Below, in pieces: positions 16,150 through 25,179 of a stretch of DNA of 35,703 nt. The notes below the pieces were generated by a model that saw nothing but the letters and a program-made list of their open reading frames with translations, was not told the origin of the DNA and ran no database searches. Within the stretch, counting starts at the first letter, position 1. Each line of letters begins with the position of its first letter. The position numbers and the translations under genes are program-made. Source of the DNA: Paracoccaceae bacterium (GTDB lineage: Bacteria; Pseudomonadota; Alphaproteobacteria; Rhodobacterales; Rhodobacteraceae); the NCBI GenBank assembly GCA_023260835.1, contig JALQTR010000045.1, positions 1-35,703 of the forward strand, given 5' to 3'.

Positions 16150-16719
16150 ATGCGCACCCAAATCACAGGAAAACAGATCGATATCGGCGATGCCCTGCAA
16201 ACCCATGTCAAAGATGAACTTGCAGTTGTCATGGGCAAATATTCGCAGCGACCAACCGATGCCACCGTGATATTTTCCAAAAATGCGCATGAATTTGTTT
16301 GTGAAGTGATTGTGCATTTGTCGACCGGTCTGAACGTGCAGGCCAAGGCCCATGCCACGGAAATTTATGCCGCTTGCGATGGGGCTGTTGAAAAGCTGGA
16401 CAAACAATTGCGCCGTTACAAGCGCAGGTTGAAAGACCATCACAAAGAACGCACCGATCCGGTTGAACTTTTGTCAGGTGCATCATATATCCTCGCCAGC
16501 GAAGAGGAGACCGACGATTCGGATGCATCCATGCAGCCCGTTATCATCGCCGAGACAGAGATGAAGATCCAATCTTTGTCCGTGGGTGAGGCGGTGATGC
16601 AAATGGAACTGGCAGGGGCAAACGTCCTGGTCTTCAAAAACGAAGGAAAAAATGCGGTCAACGTGGTGTATCGCCGCGAAGACGGAAACATAGGCTGGAT
16701 CGAGCCGCAAACAGCCTGA
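16150..16719 (+). CDS. hpf: Ribosome hibernation promoting factor, long form
   Basis: The 189-residue protein has the S30AE/YfiA ribosome-binding domain (1-100: MRTQITGKQIDIGDALQTHV, VQAKAHATEIYAACDGAVEKL, RRYKRRLKDHH) and a separate C-terminal dimerisation domain (about 130-185: KIQSLSVGEAVMQMELAG, LVFKNEGKNAVNVVYRREDG). Long HPF joins two 70S ribosomes into inactive 100S dimers in stationary phase or under starvation. AAGAAGGAG precedes the ATG. The rpoN gene often found between lptB and hpf in other proteobacteria is absent here. Confidence 0.96.
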   Translation: MRTQITGKQIDIGDALQTHVKDELAVVMGKYSQRPTDATVIFSKNAHEFVCEVIVHLSTGLNVQAKAHATEIYAACDGAVEKLDKQLRRYKRRLKDHHKERTDPVELLSGASYILASEEETDDSDASMQPVIIAETEMKIQSLSVGEAVMQMELAGANVLVFKNEGKNAVNVVYRREDGNIGWIEPQTA

Positions 16720-16768
16720 TCTGATTGGGCGTACCTGCGGCGATTTGCAAATTCGTAAGGACGCTTTG

Positions 16769-17233
16769 ATGAAACTGGTCGATCTGCTGAAGCCCGAGGC
16801 GGTAAAGGTTATTTATGCCGCCTCCAGCAAAAAGCGGTTGTTACATGATATCGCGGATTTGGCGCAGGCAGCCTATGGGCTGTCTGCCCATGATGCTGTG
16901 CATGCGCTGCAGGATCGTGAAAGTTTGGGCCCCACGGGTGTGGGCAATGGTGTGGCGCTGCCGCATGCTCGGATTGATGGGCTTGATGCGGTCAAGGGGG
17001 CGTTCATCTTACTGGAAAAGCCGATTGATTTTGAATCGGTCGACCGTCAGCCAGTGGATTTGTGTTTTGCCCTGTTTGCACCGCAAGACGCAGGGGTCGA
17101 ACATCTGAAGGCCTTGGCCGCCGTTTCACGCGCACTGCGGGACACATCGATGTGCGCCAAATTGCGTGTGAATGCCGATCCAGCCAAATTATATGCGATT
17201 TTGACCGAGGTTGCGTCTGTCCAAGCGGCGTGA
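16769..17233 (+). CDS. ptsN: PTS IIA-like nitrogen-regulatory protein PtsN
   Basis: The start at ATG 16769 follows AAGGACGCTTTG and gives MKLVDLLKPEAVKVIYAASS, 154 residues; the track start at 16745 adds eight residues without a ribosome site. The phosphorylatable histidine is in VALPHARIDGL, within a normal IIA fold (GPTGVGNG, FALFAPQDAGVEHLKALA). PtsN takes phosphate from NPr in the nitrogen PTS and regulates by protein contacts. It ends 4 nt from a convergent gene; a GCGTGA-tttt-TCACGC hairpin (17228-17243) spans both stop codons. Confidence 0.95.
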   Translation: MKLVDLLKPEAVKVIYAASSKKRLLHDIADLAQAAYGLSAHDAVHALQDRESLGPTGVGNGVALPHARIDGLDAVKGAFILLEKPIDFESVDRQPVDLCFALFAPQDAGVEHLKALAAVSRALRDTSMCAKLRVNADPAKLYAILTEVASVQAA

Positions 17234-17243
17234 TTTTTCACGC
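17228..17243. terminator. Short hairpin across convergent stops of ptsN and the minus-strand gene
   Basis: GCGTGA/TCACGC, 6 bp with a TTTT loop, contains the stop codons of both converging genes. There is no T-tract on either side, so termination by it alone is doubtful. Confidence 0.3.
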
Positions 17244-17603
17244 GCAGGGGTATTTCGACCCAGCCGCGTCTGAACATTCCAATGTGCACAGTTTGGACTG
17301 TAGCAGCGTATTGCGCAGGCTGGGAAAGGCGTTGGTTTTGCTTTGGCAATCGCCAAAGGATTTGTCCCCAATCGGTGTATAGCTGCAGGTGACAGCGGAT
17401 CGCTGCAGATAGGCCGCGGCCACATTTTTCGCCAAAGCGCCTGCCGGTAGATCTGGTTTGGGACAGATGATGCCTTCCACATGGACCACATGCCCCTTTA
17501 ACAGCAGGGTATCACCCGCCATGGCGCGGCGATCCTGTGGCGCGGCACTGATGCTGTTGGCAGCAAGGCACAGGGCGGTGATAATCAGCGCGAATAATGG
17601 CAT
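17238..17603 (-). CDS. Secreted SNase-like protein with lost catalytic residues
   Basis: The chosen start is ATG 17603 with AAAGGAC upstream (121 aa); the track start at 17624 lacks a site and would put a charged extension before the signal peptide MPLFALIITALCLAANSISA. The mature part follows the thermonuclease outline: AGDTLLLKGHVVHVEGI matches the family's DGDTLRL..VRLAGI strand, and an Ala-rich helix follows. Where active SNases have GIDAPE the text reads GIICPKP, and the YGR arginine segment reads FGDC, so the metal and arginine residues are gone. Five cysteines suggest disulfides in the periplasm. Function unknown. Confidence 0.6.
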   Translation of the reverse strand: MPLFALIITALCLAANSISAAPQDRRAMAGDTLLLKGHVVHVEGIICPKPDLPAGALAKNVAAAYLQRSAVTCSYTPIGDKSFGDCQSKTNAFPSLRNTLLQSKLCTLECSDAAGSKYPCA

Positions 17604-17657
17604 GATGGCGGGTCCTTTCGCCATCAGCCTATCACATTTGGGTGCTGTTCCCTAATC

Positions 17658-20600
17658 TTATGTTCGAAACACGCGGTAAATCGCGGGGATGACCAAAACA
17701 GTCAGCAATGTAGAACTGAGCAGCCCAAACAAAAGCGACAGCGCCAAGCCCTGAAAAATCGGATCCGTCAGGATAACGGCCGCCCCAATCATGGCCGCAA
17801 TGGCCGTCAGAAGGATCGGTTTGAACCGGATCGCGCCGGCATCCAACAGCACCTGTACCTTATCTGTGCCGGGCGCCGCATGGCGAATGAAATCCACCAA
17901 AAGGATCGAATTGCGCACAATGATACCGGCCAAGGCGATAAAGCCAATCATAGATGGGGCTGAAAACGGTGCGCCAAACAGCCAATGGCCAAAGATGATG
18001 CCCAAGAATGTCAATGGAATGGGGGTCAGGATCACCAGCGGCAGTTTGAAGGACCCAAATTGTGCCACCACCAGAATATAAATCCCCAGCAGGGCGACGG
18101 CGAAGGCTGCGCCCATGTCACGGAAGGTAACCCATGTGACCTCCCATTCGCCATCCCACAACAGGGTAATGCCGGTTTCATCTTCGGGTTGGCCGTTAAA
18201 CCGGATGGTAGGTTTTTCGCCCGGCGCCCAGTCCATTTGATCCAGTGCATCCGCCACCGCCAGCATCCCGTAAAGCGGGGCTTCGTATTCGCCGGCCAAT
18301 TCCGCCATCACCATTTCTGCGGCGCGGCCATTCCGGCGGAAAATTGGAAACGATGCGTTTTCACGCGTGATGGTGATCACATCCCCTAATTCCACAACGC
18401 CCCGCGCGCCGGGCAAGACATTGGCAGGCAAAGGCGTTGATAAAAACCGTTCATCCAAAACCCGGTCTGATTTGTCCCGCGCAACGGTAATGGGAATGGG
18501 ATACCGGCCATCGCCCCGATGCGAATAGCCCACAGTTTGTCCCGCATTCAGCAGCGCCAGTGTATTGAATACATCCTGTTCTTGAACGCCGTAAAATTCC
18601 AACTGGTCTGGTTCGATTGTGGCGCGCAGCCGTTCAGGGGCCACCCCGAAACTGTCGTCGACATCAACAATGAAGGGCACGTTTTCAAACGCGGTACGGA
18701 TTTTACGCGCGGCCTCGCGCCGTGCATCCCCATTGGGCCCGTATATTTCCGCCATTAATGTGGCGATTACCGGGGGACCGGGGGGCGGCTCAACCGTCTT
18801 CAGGTTCGTCCCCTTTGGCAAATCAATTGTCTGAAGGCGGTTTCGGATATCCAATGCGATTTCATGGCTGGTGCGATCACGCTGGGATTTATGCGCCAAT
18901 GTGATCTGTACATCCCCCATTTCAGGCCGAGCGCGCAGATAATAGTGACGCACAAGCCCGTTGAAGTTAAAGGGGGCTGCATCGCCCGCATGGGTCTGCA
19001 CGGAGATCACCTCGGGCAGTTGCAGCACCGTTTGGGCCACGTGTTGCGCCACGCCATCGGTCGCCTCGACCGAGGCGCCTTCGGGCAGGTCAATCACCAC
19101 AGAAATTTCTGATTTATTGTCAAATGGCAGCAGCTTCACCGTCACATCGCGGGTATAAAGCGCGCCCAAAGACCCAAAGGACAGCACAGCCGAAATCAGC
19201 AAAAACGCCAAACTGCGTTTGCGGCTGCGCAAAATGGGACGCGCCACGGCGGTATAGGCGCGCTCCAACGGCCCGCGCGGTCCGTGGTGATCGTCATCCC
19301 CATGGGCATGCGCAGGGGCGCGCCCAGCGATTTTCATCATAAGCCATGGGGTGATGATGACCGCCACGAAAAACGAAAAGATCATTGCGGCGGACGCATT
19401 GGCGGGAATGGGGCTCATGTATGGGCCCATCAGGCCGGACACAAACAGCATCGGCAACAGGGCTGCGACAACGGTCAGCGTGGCCACGATGGTTGGATTG
19501 CCTACTTCGGCCACGGCGCGGATGGCCTTTTGCATACGCGATGCGGGATCGCGCATGGCCCAATGCCGCGCAATATTTTCAATCACAACGATGGCATCAT
19601 CCACCAAAATCCCGATAGAAAAAATCAGTGCAAACAGCGATACGCGGTTCAAGGTGTAGCCCATGATCCATGCCGCAAACAGCGTCAGCAAGATGGTGAC
19701 GGGGATGACAACCGCGACAACGATTGCCTCGCGCCAGCCGATAGAAAACAGAACCAGCGCAACGATGGACACGGTTGCAAGGGCCAAATGAAACAGCAGT
19801 TCATTGGCTTTTTCATCTGCGGTTTCCCCGTAATCTCGGGTGATGTCGATGGCGATACTGTCTGGGATCAATGTGTCTTGCAGCAGGTCCAACCGATGCA
19901 AAACGGCTTCGGCAACGGTTACGGCATTTGCGCCGGCGCGTTTGGCAATGGCCAAAGTCACCGCTGGCGTGCGGATGATTTGCCCATCTTCTGTGCGCGT
20001 TATATTCGCGACCAGCTTATCAGATGTGTTCGGCTCAAAACTGACATCCGCCACATCGCGCACGTAAACGGGACGATTGTCCCGCGTGGTGATCAACAGA
20101 TTGGCCACATCAGCGGGGGCCTGAAGGGTCTGCCCTGCAACCAGCGCCAGTTGCATGCCGCCATCACGGATCAGACCGGTGTTGAAAGCGCGGTTTGCGC
20201 CTTGCACCTTTCCAGCCAGCTGCTGCAATGTCACACCATACAGCGCAAGGCGTTCTGGGTCTGGTGCAATCCGGATCGCTTCGGGTGCATCGCCGACAAG
20301 ATAGGTCAGCCCAACATTTTCGATTTTGGCCAATTCAACGCGCAATTCGCGTGCGATGCGGGTTAATTCATTGGCGGAAATGTCCAAATCGGGGGATGCA
20401 GGCGCCAAGGTCAGCGCCACAATCGCCACATCATCAATGCCGCGCCCAACGATCAGGGGCTGGTCAATGCCCACTGGGATTCGGTCCAGATTGGCGCGTA
20501 ATTTTTCATGAACCCGTAAAATTGCGGCATCAGACGAGGTGCCAACCACAAACCGCGCGGTGACCATGGCATAATCATCTGATGTTTGGGAATAGACATG

Positions 20601-20870
20601 TTCGATCCCATTGATGCCCTGCACAATGGTTTCCATCGGTTCGGTCACCAATTTCACAGCATCTTCGGCCTGCAGGCCGGGGGCCTGAATATGAATATCC
20701 ACCAAGGGGACCGAGATTTGCGGCTCTTCTTCGCGCGGTAGGCTGATCAATGCGACCAGCCCGATGGCAAGCGCGGCCAAGATCATCAGGGGCGTTAGGG
20801 CCGAATTGATGAATCCCTTGGTCAGGCCACCTGCCAGCCCAAGGGGTTTTTGGTGTGATGGCGCGCTCAT
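17658..20870 (-). CDS. RND-type efflux transporter permease (AcrB/HAE1 superfamily)
   Basis: The 1070-residue protein has the RND layout: TM1 near 22-42, a large periplasmic loop, TM2-6 with the proton-relay pair in GILVDDAIVVIENIA, a second TM7 (about residue 565) and loop, then TM8-12. At the TM10 position where AcrB has its relay lysine, the segment reads LAGIIVRNSILLVDF, with Arg. A histidine-rich cytoplasmic stretch (HAHGDDDHHG, about 545) lies between the halves. It pumps substrates outward using the proton gradient; substrate unknown. The ATG overlaps the adaptor stop (ATGA). No outer-membrane factor is adjacent. Confidence 0.93.
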   Translation of the reverse strand: MSAPSHQKPLGLAGGLTKGFINSALTPLMILAALAIGLVALISLPREEEPQISVPLVDIHIQAPGLQAEDAVKLVTEPMETIVQGINGIEHVYSQTSDDYAMVTARFVVGTSSDAAILRVHEKLRANLDRIPVGIDQPLIVGRGIDDVAIVALTLAPASPDLDISANELTRIARELRVELAKIENVGLTYLVGDAPEAIRIAPDPERLALYGVTLQQLAGKVQGANRAFNTGLIRDGGMQLALVAGQTLQAPADVANLLITTRDNRPVYVRDVADVSFEPNTSDKLVANITRTEDGQIIRTPAVTLAIAKRAGANAVTVAEAVLHRLDLLQDTLIPDSIAIDITRDYGETADEKANELLFHLALATVSIVALVLFSIGWREAIVVAVVIPVTILLTLFAAWIMGYTLNRVSLFALIFSIGILVDDAIVVIENIARHWAMRDPASRMQKAIRAVAEVGNPTIVATLTVVAALLPMLFVSGLMGPYMSPIPANASAAMIFSFFVAVIITPWLMMKIAGRAPAHAHGDDDHHGPRGPLERAYTAVARPILRSRKRSLAFLLISAVLSFGSLGALYTRDVTVKLLPFDNKSEISVVIDLPEGASVEATDGVAQHVAQTVLQLPEVISVQTHAGDAAPFNFNGLVRHYYLRARPEMGDVQITLAHKSQRDRTSHEIALDIRNRLQTIDLPKGTNLKTVEPPPGPPVIATLMAEIYGPNGDARREAARKIRTAFENVPFIVDVDDSFGVAPERLRATIEPDQLEFYGVQEQDVFNTLALLNAGQTVGYSHRGDGRYPIPITVARDKSDRVLDERFLSTPLPANVLPGARGVVELGDVITITRENASFPIFRRNGRAAEMVMAELAGEYEAPLYGMLAVADALDQMDWAPGEKPTIRFNGQPEDETGITLLWDGEWEVTWVTFRDMGAAFAVALLGIYILVVAQFGSFKLPLVILTPIPLTFLGIIFGHWLFGAPFSAPSMIGFIALAGIIVRNSILLVDFIRHAAPGTDKVQVLLDAGAIRFKPILLTAIAAMIGAAVILTDPIFQGLALSLLFGLLSSTLLTVLVIPAIYRVFRT

Positions 20871-21850
20871 TTCGCGGGCTCATTGATGATCATCGTATCG
20901 CCAGCAGAAACGCCTGACAGAATTTCGATCTGCGCGCTGCCAGCGATTTGATGTGTGGACCCAGGCACAACGGCGCGGGTGACGGCTGTGCCATCTGCAC
21001 CCCGCAGCGTGATGAAATCCAGCCCCATACGCGACTGAAGGGCCGCCGCAGGGACCATGATCGCATCGCGCTGCCCCACAGGCAGGCGGACCAAAACGCG
21101 GGCGTCGACGAAGTCTTTGGATAGGTCTGCAACCTCTACATCCGCGATCACGCGGCCGTTTTCGATTTGAGGGTAAAGTTTCGACAAGGTGCCACTACGT
21201 TCGTGCCCATCTTCGATTCTGATCACATCGCCTTGTTGCAACATGGTGGCATGGCGTTCAGGTATGGCAAGGCGCAAGAAGAAGCCACCGCCGCCAATCA
21301 CGGCAATTGGTTCACCCGGCATGATAATTGATCCTGCACTGACAGGCACTGTCAGCACCGTGCCGTCAATCGGGCTTTGCACGGCACCTTCGGCTTCGCG
21401 TTGCAACAGGACACTGCGTTCGGCCTGGGCGCTGCCGATTTGCCCGCGGATCACATCAACCTGCGTGCGCAGCGCATCCAGCCGCTGCGTGGTTGTGACA
21501 CCCCGTTGCAGCAAATCCTCGCCGCGTTGCAGTTCGGTCATCGCGTTATCAAGCTGCGCAGCCATGGCGCGCAATTGCGCATCCACCGCTGCGATTTGCA
21601 GGTCCAGCTTTTCATCAACGATTTGCGCAATGACATCCCCTGCTGCGACGCGGGACCCTTCGGCCACAGCCAGCGAGGTTAATGTGCCACCTAAACGCGC
21701 CCGTGCGGGCAGGCGGTCGCGTGCCTCGATCCGGCCAAAAACGGATTTCCATTCGGTGATTTGTGTGGCGCGAACGGTTACATCAGCGCCGAAGGCTGCC
21801 CCCACAGGCAGTGCGGCCAGAAGCGCGGCATAGATAATGGATCGGATCAT
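20867..21850 (-). CDS. RND efflux periplasmic adaptor (membrane fusion protein)
   Basis: The start is taken as ATG 21850 because the track start at 21883 lies in the promoter -10 box; the product of 327 residues begins with a clean signal peptide MIRSIIYAALLAALPVGAAFGA. It has an HlyD/AcrA-type split lipoyl domain (ARARLGGTLTSLAVAEGSRVAAGDVIAQI ... AVQSPIDGTVLTVPVSAGSII), a helical hairpin around 80-150 rich in Gln, Leu and Arg, then beta-barrel and membrane-proximal regions. It links the permease to an outer-membrane channel. No lipobox cysteine is seen. It is the first gene of a two-gene operon with an operator-like repeat over its promoter. Confidence 0.92.
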   Translation of the reverse strand: MIRSIIYAALLAALPVGAAFGADVTVRATQITEWKSVFGRIEARDRLPARARLGGTLTSLAVAEGSRVAAGDVIAQIVDEKLDLQIAAVDAQLRAMAAQLDNAMTELQRGEDLLQRGVTTTQRLDALRTQVDVIRGQIGSAQAERSVLLQREAEGAVQSPIDGTVLTVPVSAGSIIMPGEPIAVIGGGGFFLRLAIPERHATMLQQGDVIRIEDGHERSGTLSKLYPQIENGRVIADVEVADLSKDFVDARVLVRLPVGQRDAIMVPAAALQSRMGLDFITLRGADGTAVTRAVVPGSTHQIAGSAQIEILSGVSAGDTMIINEPAK

Positions 21851-21880
21851 TATTTGGGTCTTTCTGTCGTGGCACCCAGA

Positions 21881-21909
21881 CATATATAAAAAATTGAATA
21901 TGTATTCAA
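21881..21909 (-). promoter_or_regulatory. Promoter and palindromic operator of the RND pump operon
   Basis: On the minus strand, TTGAAT (21904-21909) and TATATG (21881-21886) are spaced by exactly 17 nt. A 7-2-7 inverted repeat TTGAATA-CA-TATTCAA (21894-21909) includes the -35 box and also the codA stop codon. The transcript would start near 21874, about 24 nt before the adaptor ATG. The layout fits repression by a MarR- or TetR-type dimer, by inference; no such gene is nearby. Confidence 0.65.
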
Positions 21910-23186
21910 GAGTGCTTTGGCGTTCGTCTATTGATAAATTTTGGGCGGCCAGGAAGGGCTAGGTTGGCATCCGCACGCGCGGTTTGGCTGATCAATTTTC
22001 CTTTGGCCACCACGGCCAATCTGGCAGGGCGCAGCCGAACGGCTTCGGTTGGGGTGGCAGCATCCAAAACCACCAACGACGCTTGTGCGCCAACATGCAG
22101 GCCATAATCTTGCAGACCCAGGATTTGCGCATTGGTCTGCGTAACCATCGTAAAACAGCGGGCCATTTCGTCGGGATGCGTCATCTGTGCCACGTGCAGC
22201 CCCATAAAGGCCACGTCCAACATATCTGCTGTGCCAAGCGAATACCAAGGATCTAAAACGCAATCTTGTCCCCAGCCAACGGGGATCCCCATGGCCTGCA
22301 TTTCCTTAACCCGTGTCAGCCCACGGCGTTTAGGAAAGCTGTCATGCCGGCCTTGCAGGACGATATTGATCAGGGGGTTGGGGATGGCGCTGATCCCGGC
22401 CTCGGCAATCAATGGCAGCAGTTTTGAGACATAGTAATTATCCATCGAATGCATGGATGTCAGGTGCGATCCCGCAACCCGCCCGTTCAACCCCAGGCGC
22501 TGCGTCTCATAGGCCAAGGTTTCGATATGCCGGCTGTTTGGATCATCCGTTTCATCGCAGTGGATATCCACCATCAGCCCACGGTCCGCGGCGATTTCGC
22601 ACAAATCGCGCAGGCTGTCAGCGCCGGCCTGCATGGTGCGTTCGAAATGGGGAATGCCGCCCACAACATCCACACCCATATCCAGCGCGCGGATCAGATT
22701 ATCGCGTCCCGTGGGGGTGCGATACAGCCCATCTTGGGGGAAGGCGACCAATTGCAGATCGATGTAATCTTTCACACGGTCTTTCACCTCCAGCATTGCT
22801 GTGACGGTGTTCAGGTGGTCAGGCGTGGTGTCCACATGGCTGCGAATGGCCAAAAGCCCCATTGATGCGGCCCAATCGCAATAGTTCAGTGCGCGTGCAA
22901 TCATATCATCCACGCTGGCCTGATCGCGCAATTCACCCCAAAGGGAAATCCCTTCCAGCAATGTGCCGGAAGCGTTGACCCGTGGCAGGCCATAGGACAG
23001 CGTGGCATCCATGTGAAAATGTGGATCAACAAATGGCGGGCTGACCAAATCCCCCGTGGCGTCAATGATTTGCGCGGCATCGGCGTTGATAAAAGGGGCC
23101 ATGGCGGTGATTTTATCGCCGGTGATGCCGATGTCGGCCTGATTGCCATCTGGCAGGGTGCCACCTTTGATAAGCAGATCAAACAT
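21906..23186 (-). CDS. codA: Cytosine deaminase (amidohydrolase family)
   Basis: The 426-residue metal-dependent hydrolase follows E. coli CodA closely: metal motif DPHFHMD, IRSHVDTT, VDIHCDETDDPNSRHIETLA, GSHLTSMHSM, and the catalytic aspartate in GWGQDCVLDPWYSLG. It would deaminate cytosine to uracil and ammonia in the cytoplasm. Related amidohydrolases act on isoguanine or creatinine-type rings, so the exact base is inferred. It is the last gene of the importer operon (TAATG overlap with the permease, AAAGGAG site), and upp, encoding the enzyme that uses uracil, is divergent at the far end of that operon. The stop lies in the RND operator. Confidence 0.9.
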   Translation of the reverse strand: MFDLLIKGGTLPDGNQADIGITGDKITAMAPFINADAAQIIDATGDLVSPPFVDPHFHMDATLSYGLPRVNASGTLLEGISLWGELRDQASVDDMIARALNYCDWAASMGLLAIRSHVDTTPDHLNTVTAMLEVKDRVKDYIDLQLVAFPQDGLYRTPTGRDNLIRALDMGVDVVGGIPHFERTMQAGADSLRDLCEIAADRGLMVDIHCDETDDPNSRHIETLAYETQRLGLNGRVAGSHLTSMHSMDNYYVSKLLPLIAEAGISAIPNPLINIVLQGRHDSFPKRRGLTRVKEMQAMGIPVGWGQDCVLDPWYSLGTADMLDVAFMGLHVAQMTHPDEMARCFTMVTQTNAQILGLQDYGLHVGAQASLVVLDAATPTEAVRLRPARLAVVAKGKLISQTARADANLALPGRPKFINRRTPKHS

Positions 23187-24130
23187 TACCGCTCTCCTTT
23201 GCTGAAGGGAACCATCAAGGCGGCGGGCACCTCGGCGCGGCGCGACATCAAAACCAGGGCCAAAATGGATAAAATATAGGGCATCATTAAAAACAGCTGA
23301 TAGGGAATGGCCGCGCCAATCCCGGTTTGTTGCAGACGGATCTGCAGGGCATCAAAGGCGGCGAACAGAACCGCGCCAAACAGGGCCTTGCCCGGACGCC
23401 ATGCTCCAAAAACCACCAAAGCAATGCAAATCCACCCGCGCCCACCGACCATTTCAAAAAAGAAGCTGTCAAATGCTGACATGGTTAAAAATGCGCCGCC
23501 CACAGCCATGAACCCGCTGCCAACGATCACGGCCCCCATGCGAATGGCCGTCACAGACAGCCCCTGCGCGGCCACAGCCGATGGGTTTTCCCCCGCGGCC
23601 CGAACCGCCAGACCCAGCGGCGTGCGATATAAAACCCAAGCCGTCAGTGCGACACAGACATAGGCCGCATAGGTCAGCGGCGTTTGATGAAACAGCGCCG
23701 GTCCAATCAGCGGGATATCCGACAGAATTGGTAATTCCACAGGTGCAAATGCGGTGATTTTTGGTGGTGATGACACTTCGGGCAGGGCCACACGATAGGT
23801 AAAGAATGTGACCGATGTGGCCAGCAATGTGATCCCAACGCCGACAACGTGCTGCGACAGGCCAAAGGGAACCGACAGAATGCTGTGCAGCAGCCCAAAC
23901 CCCATCCCAACAACCATGGCAACGGCAACGCCAAACCACAGCGGCATACCGGCCCAGACGGAAATCCAGCCGGCAAAAGCCCCCGCAACCATGATCCCCT
24001 CGATCCCAAGGTTCAAAACTCCGGCGCGTTCGCAGATCAATTCACCCATTGTGGCAAAAATCAGCGGGCTGGCGATGCGGATTGCAGCGGCCCAAAAGGA
24101 AACGGATAAAAGGATATCAAACAGTTCCAT
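23186..24130 (-). CDS. ABC transporter permease, BMP/nucleoside type (second subunit)
   Basis: This 314-residue, highly hydrophobic protein has about eight helices and the family's GELICERAGVLNLGIEGIM motif near the N-terminus, a mark of the NupC/YufQ type permease. Later text reads GLAVRAAGENPSAVAAQGLSV, the EAA-like coupling segment facing the ATPase. It pairs with the next permease in a heterodimer of the BPD_transp_2 family. Start and stop overlap both neighbours (TGATG and TAATG), which indicates tight co-translation. Confidence 0.92.
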   Translation of the reverse strand: MELFDILLSVSFWAAAIRIASPLIFATMGELICERAGVLNLGIEGIMVAGAFAGWISVWAGMPLWFGVAVAMVVGMGFGLLHSILSVPFGLSQHVVGVGITLLATSVTFFTYRVALPEVSSPPKITAFAPVELPILSDIPLIGPALFHQTPLTYAAYVCVALTAWVLYRTPLGLAVRAAGENPSAVAAQGLSVTAIRMGAVIVGSGFMAVGGAFLTMSAFDSFFFEMVGGRGWICIALVVFGAWRPGKALFGAVLFAAFDALQIRLQQTGIGAAIPYQLFLMMPYILSILALVLMSRRAEVPAALMVPFSKGER

Positions 24131-25179
24131 CAGCCGCTCCTGATCCGGTATTTGCTGAATAAGATGGCCAAAACCATCATCAAAAGCGCGCTGGCCAGCA
24201 TGATATCAGCCAAATAGGTCGGCACGCCAATGGCGCGGCTCATGCTGTCGGCCCCAACGAATATCGCGGCCACAAACAGCGCCGCAAACACCACGCCCAG
24301 CGGGTTCAAAAGCGCCAGCATCGCGACCACAATCCCCGTGTAGCCAAATCCAGGCGACAAATCCAATGTCAACGACCCCTTTAACCCAGCAACTTCGGAA
24401 AATCCGCCCATGGCGGCCAAACCACCTGATAAAATGGCGGTTTTCAAAACGACGGTGTTGACTGGAATGCCCGCAAAGCGCGCGGCCTCGACGTTTTGGC
24501 CGACGGCGCGCATTTCAAACCCAAGCGTGGTTTTGCGGTCAATCACCCAAAGCGCCGCGGCGCAGATCAATGCCAGCGCAAACCCCCAATGCAGGCGTAG
24601 CCCATCAACAATTCGCGGCAGACGTGCGTCCGGTGTCAGCCGAGCGGATTTGGGCCACCCCATTCCCATTGGGTCCTTCAGCGGCCCCTCCAGCAAATAG
24701 GATATGAACAGCAAAAAGATGAAATTGAACAGCAGTGTGGTGACGACCTCATCCACCTTAAGACGCGTTTTCAATATGGCTGGGATCAGCAGTAAAACCG
24801 CACCGGCCAAAGCGGCGCCAATGGCCAATGTGGGCAGCAAAATTGCGGATGGGGCGGCAATAACCCCTGTTCCCAGGGCTGCTGTGACGGCTGCGCCCGC
24901 GTAAAATTGTGCCTCGGCGCCGATGTTCCACAATTTTGCCCGAAATGCCACGGCCACAGCCAGACCTGTGAAAATCAGCGGCGTTGCCCGATTCAGTGTT
25001 TCCAACAGGGCGAATTTCGACCCCATCGCGCCTTTTATGATCAGGCCAAACACCGCCAAAGGATCGCCGCCTGCGATCAATGCCAGCAGTGCGGCAACAG
25101 CAAAGGCGCCCAAGATGGCCAAAATGGGCGGCATGGATTGCCGCAGAACACTGGGGTTTGTGATGGGTTCAAGCCGCAT
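24130..25179 (-). CDS. ABC transporter permease, BMP/nucleoside type (first subunit)
   Basis: The start is taken at ATG 25179 (MRLEPITNPSVLRQS), 349 residues, overlapping the ATPase stop by 11 nt; the track start at 25242 is well inside the ATPase gene. The protein matches the NupB/YufP type: FRAKLWNIGAEAQFYAGA near residue 90, EVVTTLLFNFIFLLFISYLL, and the coupling segment EMRAVGQNVEAARFAGIPV. It forms the channel with the following permease for a nucleoside or base importer. Confidence 0.92.
   Translation of the reverse strand: MRLEPITNPSVLRQSMPPILAILGAFAVAALLALIAGGDPLAVFGLIIKGAMGSKFALLETLNRATPLIFTGLAVAVAFRAKLWNIGAEAQFYAGAAVTAALGTGVIAAPSAILLPTLAIGAALAGAVLLLIPAILKTRLKVDEVVTTLLFNFIFLLFISYLLEGPLKDPMGMGWPKSARLTPDARLPRIVDGLRLHWGFALALICAAALWVIDRKTTLGFEMRAVGQNVEAARFAGIPVNTVVLKTAILSGGLAAMGGFSEVAGLKGSLTLDLSPGFGYTGIVVAMLALLNPLGVVFAALFVAAIFVGADSMSRAIGVPTYLADIMLASALLMMVLAILFSKYRIRSG

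Noticed and set aside
16720-16768. Separate promoter for ptsN
   Set aside because: The 49-nt gap after hpf has no convincing -35/-10 pair; co-transcription with hpf is simpler.
19284-20366. 360-codon plus-strand ORF opposite the RND permease
   Set aside because: It is rich in Cys, His, Gln and Arg, as expected for an antisense frame, and has no motif; the opposite strand encodes a clear RND protein.
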